Assembly (NCBI GenBank): GCA_049314715.1
Contig: JBMOEL010000046.1
Location: 1 to 13,179 of the forward strand
Origin: JAFLDD01 sp049314715
GTDB lineage: Bacteria; Pseudomonadota; Alphaproteobacteria; Rickettsiales; UBA3002
Length of the DNA: 13,179 bases
Direction: 5' to 3'
The stretch's first letter is position 1. The number at the start of each line of letters is the position of its first letter. Both the position numbers and the translations under genes were made by a program. Below the pieces are notes generated by a model. It was not told the DNA's origin and ran no database searches. It worked only from the letters and a program-made list of their open reading frames with translations. Below, one piece after another: positions 1-6,123 of the stretch.

Positions 1-2
1 AA

Positions 3-443
3 CTGGCGAGCAAGGGTTTCTATATTGATAAACCGATTGCAGCCGTGTCACGCTGGCTTGGTAAAGCATGGGCAAATATCACGGGCAATCACCCTTTGGA
101 AACTGGAATTGAACAACTAAATAAACAGCATCCTGGAACGATTTTAAGTGAAATAAAGCCAGATAAAACAGGCCATGACTCAGCCGCCGTTACCTTGCCT
201 TATTATACGATCAGTGAAACCATTACGTCATGGATGGTGGCAGCTGCGATGTATCCACTCACTAAGCTCACCGCACCATTTACGGATAAGGAATATCGCG
301 CTGAGCAAAAAGAGAAAAAGCAGCAGATGAGAGAGGAAGTTTCCGCTTCCGCAGATGCACCACGCACACACATTACTGCACGTGAGAAAGAGTATCACAA
401 GCGCGTGGAAGAACTTCCAGCGCTCGAGCGCAGGTCACTATAA
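3..443 (+). CDS. Unknown protein, C-terminal part only (5' end outside window)
   Basis: The reading frame is open from base 3 to the TAA at 441-443, giving 146 visible residues. It very probably begins upstream: the first possible start, a GTG at 45, has no Shine-Dalgarno sequence before it, and the 14 codons preceding it read as ordinary protein. I recognise no family. Residues 64-93 are fairly hydrophobic and could form one membrane segment (residues TSWMVAAAMYPL are central). After residue 94 the chain becomes highly charged, rich in K, E, Q and R, and probably forms a helical or disordered tail. The layout (amphipathic block, hydrophobic segment, charged tail, about 145 residues) resembles residues 203-344 of the unknown protein at 2870-3904, so the two may be paralogs. 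Base composition is lower in GC than in the neighbouring metabolic genes (about 37% in the stretch counted). It is convergent with kbl. Confidence 0.75.
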   Translation: MASKGFYIDKPIAAVSRWLGKAWANITGNHPLETGIEQLNKQHPGTILSEIKPDKTGHDSAAVTLPYYTISETITSWMVAAAMYPLTKLTAPFTDKEYRAEQKEKKQQMREEVSASADAPRTHITAREKEYHKRVEELPALERRSL

Positions 444-444
444 T

Positions 445-496
445 GTCATGCTGAACGTGTTTCAGCATCTAGATCCCGAAACACGTTCGGGATGAC
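445..496. repeat. 52-bp nested palindrome (REP-like element, possible bidirectional terminator)
   Basis: This sequence lies between the stop of the left-hand gene (443) and the stop of kbl (502). It contains two adjacent perfect hairpins: ATGCTGAA / TTCAGCAT (448-455 with 461-468, loop CGTGT) and ATCCCGAA / TTCGGGAT (473-480 with 486-493, loop ACACG). The whole element is also an inverted repeat about its centre at 470/471, with 22 of 26 positions matching, so it can fold as one long hairpin instead. No clear U-run follows either strand, so it is not a textbook intrinsic terminator. Its position between convergent genes still fits termination or mRNA 3'-end protection. Palindromes with these GTCATGCTGAA and TTCGGGATGAC ends are, from memory, recurrent interspersed elements in several alphaproteobacterial genomes. 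Only one copy is seen in this window. Confidence 0.75.
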
Positions 497-501
497 GAGT
501 A

Positions 502-1722
502 TTAAATAATCCCGAATTTCTTGCCGATTTTTTCGAAGGTATCTAGCGCGAAAGCAATCTGTTCTTCTGTCAGCGTTGCGCACATTTGGATGCGTAACCG
601 CGCCGTACCTTCAGGCACGACGGGGAATCCAAAGCCCGTAATAAAAATCCCTTCTTCCAGTAGCGCTTGACTCATACGAATGGCGAGCGCCGTTTCACCT
701 ACAATAATCGGTACAATCGCACTATCGCCTTCGAGTGGCTTGAACCCACGCGCCTTGAGTCCATCGCGCATCTGCTTGGTGATAGCGTGCAAACGTGTGA
801 CGCGTTCTGGTTCTGCTTCCATCACCTCAATGGCTTTAAGTGCGCTGGCAGCAATGGTTGCAGGGAGTGCATTCGAGAAAATTTGCGGGCGTGAGACTTG
901 ATGTAGCATGGTAATCAGCGCCTGCGAGCCAGCAATATAGCCACCCGCCGCACCACCCAGCGCCTTACCTAGCGTGCCGGTGATGATATCAATTTCACCC
1001 TCGACACCGAAATGCTCCGCCGTGCCGCGCCCATGCTTTCCTAGCACTCCCACGCCGTGACAATCATCAAGAATAATCGCTGCGCCATAACGCCGCGCGA
1101 GTGCAACAATTTCTGGTAATTTCGCGATGCTGCCTTCCATACTGAACACACCATCCGTAATGATAAAGATACGGCGCGCCGATTGCGAGGCTTTGAGATG
1201 TTCCTCGAGTACTGCCATATCCGAATGCGGATAGATGAGGCGCTTCGCTTTGCTCATACGGCAGCCATCAATCAGTGATGCATGATTGAGCGCATCGGAA
1301 ATCAGTACGTCTTCCGCGCCTGCAATCGACGGCATCAACCCTGTATTAGCCTGCCAGCACGACACATAGGTAATGGCCGCTTGAGTGCGATGGAGCTGGG
1401 CAAGTTTAGTTTCAAGCTGCTCATGGACGGCGAATGTGCCACAAATAAAGCGTACCGAGGCCGTGCCCGCACCATAGGTATCGAGCGCTTTTTTGCCTGC
1501 GGCAATGACATCAGGGTGATTGGCAAGACCCAGATAATTATTTGCCGAGAGCACCAAAATCTCGCCACGCTGTTCCTGCATGTTCACGCGTGTATCCATC
1601 GGGCCAGTGAGGTGGCGCAGGGTTTTGAGGGTACCTGCTTGTTTCAACCCATCGAGCTCGGCCTGTACGCCGCGCTCAAACGCGGTATCGATGACGGCAG
1701 AAGTTTTTTTAACAGCGCTCAT
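502..1722 (-). CDS. kbl: Glycine C-acetyltransferase (2-amino-3-ketobutyrate CoA ligase)
   Basis: A PLP enzyme of the alpha-oxoamine synthase family, 406 residues against about 398 in E. coli Kbl. It cleaves 2-amino-3-ketobutyrate with CoA to glycine and acetyl-CoA, the second step of threonine breakdown, in the cytosol. Visible hallmarks are SANNYLGLANHP near residues 59-70, YGAGTASVRFICGT at 83-96 (substrate and PLP pocket), DALNHAS at 143-149, LDDCHGVGVLG at 218-228 with the PLP-ring aspartate and histidine, and TGTLGKALGG at 248-257, where K253 is the Schiff-base lysine. The ATG at 1722-1720 is preferred over an in-frame TTG four codons upstream: GGAG (1732-1729) sits six bases before it, and it forms an ATGA overlap with the tdh stop, which implies translational coupling. 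Family assignment is firm. The PLP lysine plus the tdh neighbour separate it from the related ALA synthase, AONS and serine palmitoyltransferase. Confidence 0.96.
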   Translation of the reverse strand: MSAVKKTSAVIDTAFERGVQAELDGLKQAGTLKTLRHLTGPMDTRVNMQEQRGEILVLSANNYLGLANHPDVIAAGKKALDTYGAGTASVRFICGTFAVHEQLETKLAQLHRTQAAITYVSCWQANTGLMPSIAGAEDVLISDALNHASLIDGCRMSKAKRLIYPHSDMAVLEEHLKASQSARRIFIITDGVFSMEGSIAKLPEIVALARRYGAAIILDDCHGVGVLGKHGRGTAEHFGVEGEIDIITGTLGKALGGAAGGYIAGSQALITMLHQVSRPQIFSNALPATIAASALKAIEVMEAEPERVTRLHAITKQMRDGLKARGFKPLEGDSAIVPIIVGETALAIRMSQALLEEGIFITGFGFPVVPEGTARLRIQMCATLTEEQIAFALDTFEKIGKKFGII

Positions 1723-2747
1723 AGCGTACTCCAATCTAGAATGACTTTGCCTGAATTCCCTGAGCGCATAATATCAAAGCCCTTTTGGAAATCCGTGTAA
1801 TCAAAGCGATGGGTGATGATAGGCGCAACGTCCAGCCCACTTTCCAACATCATGCTCAATTTATACCATGTCTCGAACATCAAACGCCCATAAATGCCGC
1901 GAATGGTGAGGCCTTTAAAAACCACCGCGTCCCAATCAATGGCGGTGTTTTCGGGTTGAATCCCGAGCATGGCGATTTTGCCGCCATGCGCCATATTACC
2001 AATCATCTGCGCGAGTGCTTTTGGGTTGCCCGACATTTCCAAACCCACGTCAAAACCCTCGGTCATACCGAGTTGGTCGGCGACCTCTTCCAGTTTTTGC
2101 GTGGTGATGTTGACGGTGGTGGCGCCCATTTTTTGCGCAAGGGCAAGACGATATTCGTTCATATCGGTAATCACCACATGGCGAGCACCGGCTTTTTTTG
2201 CCATACCTACCGCCATGACGCCAATGGGCCCTGCACCGGTAATCAGCACATCCTCGCCCACTAAATCATAGCTGAGTGCTGTATGTGCCGCATTACCCAG
2301 TGGGTCAAAAATAGCGTAATGTTCTAATGGAATTTCGTCGCTGCATTTCCAGACATTGACGGCAGGTACCACGACATATTCGGCAAATGCCCCGTCGCGA
2401 TTCACGCCAACACCCAAGGTATTCGCGCAAAGGTGGCGACGACCCGCCATGCAGTTGCGGCAATGGCCACACACGATGTGACCTTCGGCAGACACTAAAT
2501 CGCCCACCTTGATATGTTGCACGTTACTACCAATCGCCTCGACACGGCCGACGAACTCGTGGCCAGCCACGGTTGGTACGGCGATGGTTTTTTGTGCCCA
2601 ACTATCCCAGTTATAAATATGCACGTCCGTGCCGCAAATGCCCGTTTTAAGGACCTTAATCCGCACATCGTTGATACCGTATTCGGGGATGGGGACGTCC
2701 GTAAGCCAAATACCCTCTTTAGCGTGGGTTTTAACGAGCGCTTTCAT
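1719..2747 (-). CDS. tdh: L-threonine 3-dehydrogenase (zinc, NAD-dependent)
   Basis: A medium-chain zinc alcohol dehydrogenase family enzyme, 342 residues against 341 in E. coli Tdh. It oxidises L-threonine to 2-amino-3-ketobutyrate, which Kbl then cleaves. The catalytic-zinc ligand C38 is in TGICGTDVHIYNWD, and H63-E64 are in VAGHEFVG. The structural zinc site is C93, C96, C99 and C107. The Rossmann loop is TGAGPIG at 170-176, and the NAD ribose-binding acid is D195 in TDMNEYR. These positions match the E. coli enzyme almost residue for residue over the first 107 amino acids. A strong Shine-Dalgarno, AAGGAG (2758-2753), precedes the ATG by five bases. The gene is first in the pair (tdh then kbl), the reverse of the E. 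coli order, and overlaps kbl by four bases. Convincing promoter boxes were not found in the 122 bases upstream. Confidence 0.97.
   Translation of the reverse strand: MKALVKTHAKEGIWLTDVPIPEYGINDVRIKVLKTGICGTDVHIYNWDSWAQKTIAVPTVAGHEFVGRVEAIGSNVQHIKVGDLVSAEGHIVCGHCRNCMAGRRHLCANTLGVGVNRDGAFAEYVVVPAVNVWKCSDEIPLEHYAIFDPLGNAAHTALSYDLVGEDVLITGAGPIGVMAVGMAKKAGARHVVITDMNEYRLALAQKMGATTVNITTQKLEEVADQLGMTEGFDVGLEMSGNPKALAQMIGNMAHGGKIAMLGIQPENTAIDWDAVVFKGLTIRGIYGRLMFETWYKLSMMLESGLDVAPIITHRFDYTDFQKGFDIMRSGNSGKVILDWSTL
1729..1732 (-). promoter_or_regulatory. Shine-Dalgarno of kbl, inside the end of tdh
   Basis: On the minus strand GGAG lies six bases before the ATG at 1722. It decides this start over the TTG four codons upstream, which has no comparable motif. 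It is embedded in the tdh coding sequence, consistent with coupled translation. Confidence 0.7.
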
Positions 2748-2752
2748 GAAAA

Positions 2753-2758
2753 CTCCTT
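2753..2758 (-). promoter_or_regulatory. Shine-Dalgarno of tdh
   Basis: AAGGAG on the minus strand, five bases before the tdh ATG. It is the strongest ribosome-binding site on this strand and fits a leading operon gene. Confidence 0.75.
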
Positions 2759-2842
2759 ATTTTAAGCCGTTTTAGCGGAAGTTAGCCCTATGCGCAACGG
2801 GGTAATTGTCACCCAATCTTCACAATCCATAAGGGTTGGTTT

Positions 2843-2851
2843 TGCTAGAAT
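2843..2851 (+). promoter_or_regulatory. Possible extended -10 promoter for the 2870 gene
   Basis: TGCTAGAAT fits an extended -10 box (TGn plus a hexamer matching TATAAT at 5 of 6). No good -35 is found 16-18 bases upstream. Transcription would start near 2858 and give a very short leader of about 12 bases with the GGAG at its very start, which is a weakness. The rest of the 122-bp divergent region (2748-2869) shows no convincing operator, riboswitch or hairpin. Confidence 0.25.
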
Positions 2852-2858
2852 ATAGGTT

Positions 2859-2862
2859 GGAG
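2859..2862 (+). promoter_or_regulatory. Shine-Dalgarno for a non-ATG start (TTG 2870 or GTG 2873)
   Basis: GGAG lies seven bases before TTG 2870 and ten before GTG 2873. There is no ATG in this frame near the motif, so one of these rare start codons must be used; spacing slightly favours TTG. Confidence 0.5.
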
Positions 2863-2869
2863 AATCCTA

Positions 2870-3904
2870 TTGGTGAGCACTGAAAAAACAGTTTCAGAAT
2901 CCTCGGCGCGTGAGAAAGGCGAAAAGCCCATCGTCACCGCTGGTCAGCATATTCATAAGTGGGGGACGTATCTCTCTGTGGATTGGGTATTTAATACGAT
3001 TGTTGGCGTTGGGTTTGCCTATTGGGGAAAATACACCAAGCTTGGGCAAAAACTATGGAGCGGCCCTTTACAAGAAGTCGGAACTTTTTTGCTCAAGCCA
3101 ATTTTCAAAAGCGATCTTGTTAAAGGCGGCAAGGTTGCTGATAAAGCATTCGAAGCGCTACAATATAGCGTAGGAAAATTCGAACTTTTTTTCAGCATCA
3201 TTTTTGGCGGGATGATGACAATACCCCCTCTGATGTGGTTAGAAAACAAGAAGAATCGTATCAACATCACTCGCGGATTAGATGAAACGATTCACGGCAA
3301 AGAAGTGGTGGCGAGTGATCCGAAATTTGAAGAATCTTACAAAGCGATTGAGGAAGAACCCAAGAAAGATTTTTCAGCAGGGATGAAAGCGCGCTTTGTG
3401 GCGCTCGCACCATTGCTCGCATGGGTGCTGATTCCCAATTCATGGGGTAACCGACCTGTATTTCATAGCCTTGTAAAAGCGAGTGATTTGTATTTTGGGA
3501 AAATTGGCAAGGCTGTCGATAGTACCGCGCGTAAAATGGGTTTCTCACCCAATAAATTGAAAGATGGCGTTGAGCTCGTTCTTGAGAATAGCGAAGGAAC
3601 GATTAACATCGTTGAGAAGCCTGTTAGTGGTGCGGAAAAATTCAAAAACGTAACTACAAACGCAATACCCATGGATTTTGGCTTGGGGCTTCCTTATGCT
3701 GGCTTACATGCTATCTTTTATAATATGTTTGCAGGTGGCAAAGAGAAAAAGTCTGAGAGAAACCCTCAAACTTCTGATCGTCAGACTGAGCGAGAAAAAA
3801 TTACTGAAACCACCCACGTTCCCGCAAGTAAGGTTCGCGATGTTGCAAACCGTGAGCGCATGGCAGATGCGCCAAAACTTGAGCACGCAGTAGAGCGCGC
3901 CTAG
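2870..3904 (+). CDS. Unknown membrane-associated protein
   Basis: A 344-residue protein of no family I recognise. The start is TTG at 2870 or the adjacent GTG at 2873; GGAG at 2859-2862 is seven or ten bases upstream. The N-terminal 30 residues are polar, with no signal peptide. Hydrophobic stretches lie near 36-51, 104-124 (FFSIIFGGMMTIPPLMWL), 174-190 (ARFVALAPLLAWVLIP) and 264-289 (GLGLPYAGLHAIFYNMFAGG). This suggests three or four membrane or membrane-surface segments separated by charged loops, including an acidic/lysine loop at 146-168. Residues 290-344 are a charged, probably disordered tail rich in E, K, R and T. The C-terminal 140 residues share layout, and perhaps sequence, with the truncated protein at the left edge. 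GC is lower than in the flanking metabolic genes (about 43-47% in stretches counted). It is divergent from tdh and convergent with the MaoC gene. Real coding is likely from length, start signal and the coherent protein; function unknown. Confidence 0.85.
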   Translation: MVSTEKTVSESSAREKGEKPIVTAGQHIHKWGTYLSVDWVFNTIVGVGFAYWGKYTKLGQKLWSGPLQEVGTFLLKPIFKSDLVKGGKVADKAFEALQYSVGKFELFFSIIFGGMMTIPPLMWLENKKNRINITRGLDETIHGKEVVASDPKFEESYKAIEEEPKKDFSAGMKARFVALAPLLAWVLIPNSWGNRPVFHSLVKASDLYFGKIGKAVDSTARKMGFSPNKLKDGVELVLENSEGTINIVEKPVSGAEKFKNVTTNAIPMDFGLGLPYAGLHAIFYNMFAGGKEKKSERNPQTSDRQTEREKITETTHVPASKVRDVANRERMADAPKLEHAVERA

Positions 3905-4356
3905 GCTTTACGGCGCGGCATCAGCACCGCCACTTCCATTTCCATCACTAATTCATCGCGCTGATTAAAGGCTTCGATTTTATATTTTACCACTCCCTTA
4001 TCAGGGCGCGAGGTGGAAGGCCGCGCGGCAATAATCGTGATAGTGGCACGCAGCGTGTCACCCGGCTCTACCGCTTTGGGCCAACGCAAGTTATCAATGC
4101 CAATTCCCACCAAGCCCGTTGCCACTTGTCCAAGCGGGGTGTGGCGGAGCTTGAGGCCCATGACAATCGAGGCAGTCTCCCACCCACTTAGCACCAACGC
4201 GCCGAATAAACTTTCTTTGGCGGCGACGGGGTCTGTATGGTGTAGCTGGGGGTCATAGCGCTTGGCAAAGGCGAGCGCTTCGGCTTCAGTGGTGGTGTGC
4301 GGCTCCGTTTCAAAGCGCTGGCCGACGCTAAAATCTTCAAAGTAATAGACGGACAT
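3901..4356 (-). CDS. MaoC-family hot-dog dehydratase / (R)-enoyl-CoA hydratase-like protein
   Basis: A single hot-dog domain of 151 residues, the usual size for small MaoC proteins. The family hydrates trans-2-enoyl-CoA or dehydrates 3-hydroxyacyl-CoA; the exact substrate here is not readable. The signature is RYDPQLHHTDP near residues 33-43, giving the Asp-x4-His catalytic pair D35 and H40, followed by SLFGALVLSGWET, the glycine-rich CoA-binding helix region. The YDPQ variant replaces the NPxH form of PhaJ-type hydratases and marks a common, poorly characterised proteobacterial subgroup. The start is ATG 4356, because GGAG (4366-4363) is six bases upstream; two further in-frame ATGs at 4380 and 4368 lack such a site. 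It is transcribed away from the acyl-CoA synthetase across a 57-bp gap, suggesting shared control with the catabolic operon. Its stop codon overlaps the stop of the convergent unknown gene. Confidence 0.9.
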   Translation of the reverse strand: MSVYYFEDFSVGQRFETEPHTTTEAEALAFAKRYDPQLHHTDPVAAKESLFGALVLSGWETASIVMGLKLRHTPLGQVATGLVGIGIDNLRWPKAVEPGDTLRATITIIAARPSTSRPDKGVVKYKIEAFNQRDELVMEMEVAVLMPRRKA

Positions 4357-4362
4357 TGACTG

Positions 4363-4366
4363 CTCC
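4363..4366 (-). promoter_or_regulatory. Shine-Dalgarno deciding the MaoC-gene start
   Basis: GGAG on the minus strand, six bases before ATG 4356. It overlaps the alternative ATG at 4368-4366, which argues that the upstream ATGs are not the real start. Confidence 0.65.
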
Positions 4367-4413
4367 ATGTTGCGCTGCATCTAACACCCTTTGCTTCACT
4401 CTTACAACCAGAT

Positions 4414-6114
4414 ATGACTCATGCACCTATGAATCCTTCCAATGCAACTTTGCAAACGCCGTGGCTTGATGGGCTTACCATCGGGCAAGCGCTAACGCAC
4501 ATGGCTGCAACATTTCCTGAGCGAGAAGCTATCGTGTTCGCGCACGAAAATCTTCGGCTGAGTTATCGCGAGTATGATGCGAAGGTTACGCAGGTCGCTA
4601 AGGGATTGCTGGCGATGGGCATTCAACCCGGTGAGCATATCGGCGTGTGGGCGACGAATATCCCGCAATGGGTGTTGCTGCAATATGGTGCGGCGCGTGC
4701 GGGGATTGTGTTGGTCACCATCAATCCAGCCTATCGCCCGTTTGAGCTTTCTTATACGATTTCACAAAGCGATATTGTCGCGCTGTTTCTAACTGATCAG
4801 TTCAAATCCTCTGACTATTATGCGATTTTTGCCGAAGCCTGCCCAGAAATTACCATTGCACAGCAAGGCATGATTCGCGCAGAGGCATTCCCTAAACTGC
4901 GCCTCGCCGTGGCGCTCAAAGCCAATGCGCCGAGCGGTTACTTGGGGTGGGAGGAGATGCTCAGCGCAGGACGTAATACCGAAGATACGACACTTGAGGC
5001 GATTGCAGCATCGCTCAAAGCAACGGATGTGATTAACATCCAGTATACGTCGGGCACGACGGGTTTTCCAAAAGCGGCGATGCTCACCCACCGCAATATC
5101 TTGATGAATGCCTACTACGTCACGGGCTGCCAGAATATTACCGAGAATGACAGGATGTGTGTGCCCGTTCCCTTCTATCATTGCTTTGGGTGTGTGATGG
5201 GATCGCTCGGCGCGGTGAGTCGCGGCGCGACATTGGTGATTCCCGCCGAATATTTCCAACCCGCTGCGACATTGGAGGCGCTTGAAAAAGAGCGCTGCAC
5301 GACCATTTACGGCGTGCCCACCATGTTCGTGGCAATGCTGGATGAGATGAGCAAAACGCCACGTAAGCTACCTGCTCTGCGCAGCGGCATTATGGCGGGA
5401 AGCCCCTGCCCGATTGAGGTGATGAAGAAAGTCATCGACGTGATGAATTGCCGCGAAATCACCATTGCCTATGGACAGACGGAAACCTCACCTGTCGTCA
5501 CGCAAAGCCGCACGGATGACTCGGTGGCGCTGCGTGTGGAGACCGTAGGCCGTGAGATTGACGGAGTGGAAATCGAAATCCGCAACCCCGAGACAGGCGC
5601 AAAAATGCCTGACGGCGAGCAAGGCGAATTGTGCGCGCGCGGCCACACCACCATGCGCGGCTATTACAAAAACCCCGAAGCCACCGCAACGACCATTGAT
5701 AAAGATGGTTGGGTGCATACGGGGGATTTGGCGATTCGCCGGCCCGATGGCAATTTCAAAATCACAGGGCGTCTCAAAGATATGGTGATTCGCGGCGGCG
5801 AAAATATCTATCCGCGCGAGATTGAAGAGTTCCTCTTCACCCACCCTGATGTAGCGCAGGCGGCCGTATTTGGCGTGCCCGACCCGAAATATGGGGAAGA
5901 GTTATGTGCGTGGATACAGCTGCACCCGAATACGCAGCTGGATGAGGAAACACTGCGTGCATTCTGTAAGAAAAGTCTGGCGCACTATAAGGTGCCCCGC
6001 TACATTCAATTCGTCGAGAGCTTCCCCACGACCGTCAGTGGTAAAATTCAGAAATTCAAAATGCGCGAGCATGTCTGTGACGCGCTCAAATTGCAGGAAC
6101 AAAAAACCGCCTAA
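4414..6114 (+). CDS. AMP-forming fatty acyl-CoA synthetase (ACSF2-like)
   Basis: Acid:CoA ligase of the ANL adenylating superfamily, 566 residues, a normal full length. It activates a free carboxylic acid with ATP and CoA to acyl-CoA plus AMP and PPi. The phosphate-binding motif YTSGTTGFPK is at 211-220, YGQTETSP is the A5 motif, WVHTGDLAIRRPDGNFKITGRLKDMVIRGGENIYPREIEE covers the A7/hinge region in pieces, and the C-terminal catalytic lysine is K544 in TVSGKIQKFK. Overall pattern (INIQYTSGTTG, VPVPFYHCFG, GVPTMF, SGIMAGSPCP) resembles medium/short-chain ACSF2-type ligases. In this cluster the likely substrate is a branched short acid such as isovalerate or 3-methylcrotonate; that is inference. 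The start could be ATG 4414 or ATG 4429; neither has a good Shine-Dalgarno. It is the first gene of the plus-strand operon, with nine bases to the next gene. Confidence 0.93.
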   Translation: MTHAPMNPSNATLQTPWLDGLTIGQALTHMAATFPEREAIVFAHENLRLSYREYDAKVTQVAKGLLAMGIQPGEHIGVWATNIPQWVLLQYGAARAGIVLVTINPAYRPFELSYTISQSDIVALFLTDQFKSSDYYAIFAEACPEITIAQQGMIRAEAFPKLRLAVALKANAPSGYLGWEEMLSAGRNTEDTTLEAIAASLKATDVINIQYTSGTTGFPKAAMLTHRNILMNAYYVTGCQNITENDRMCVPVPFYHCFGCVMGSLGAVSRGATLVIPAEYFQPAATLEALEKERCTTIYGVPTMFVAMLDEMSKTPRKLPALRSGIMAGSPCPIEVMKKVIDVMNCREITIAYGQTETSPVVTQSRTDDSVALRVETVGREIDGVEIEIRNPETGAKMPDGEQGELCARGHTTMRGYYKNPEATATTIDKDGWVHTGDLAIRRPDGNFKITGRLKDMVIRGGENIYPREIEEFLFTHPDVAQAAVFGVPDPKYGEELCAWIQLHPNTQLDEETLRAFCKKSLAHYKVPRYIQFVESFPTTVSGKIQKFKMREHVCDALKLQEQKTA

Positions 6115-6118
6115 GGAG
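6113..6118 (+). promoter_or_regulatory. Shine-Dalgarno of the acyl-CoA dehydrogenase gene
   Basis: AAGGAG, five bases before ATG 6124, partly overlapping the TAA of the synthetase gene. It fixes the start and supports coupled expression. Confidence 0.75.
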
Positions 6119-6123
6119 CATTC

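Noticed and set aside
45..47. GTG as the true start of the left-edge gene
   Set aside because: No ribosome-binding site upstream and the frame stays open to the window edge, so the gene more likely begins outside.
1282..1800. 172-codon open frame on the plus strand, opposite kbl and the end of tdh
   Set aside because: It lies fully antisense to two confidently identified enzymes, has no Shine-Dalgarno, and its product (many C, H, R runs) looks like a reverse-strand artefact of codon bias.
2759..2764. TAAAAT on the minus strand as a -10 box for tdh
   Set aside because: It abuts the Shine-Dalgarno, so transcription would start within or after the ribosome-binding site; no -35 partner at proper spacing.
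4789..5259. 156-codon minus-strand frame inside the acyl-CoA synthetase gene
   Set aside because: Antisense to a conserved part of the synthetase, histidine- and arginine-rich, no recognisable domain.
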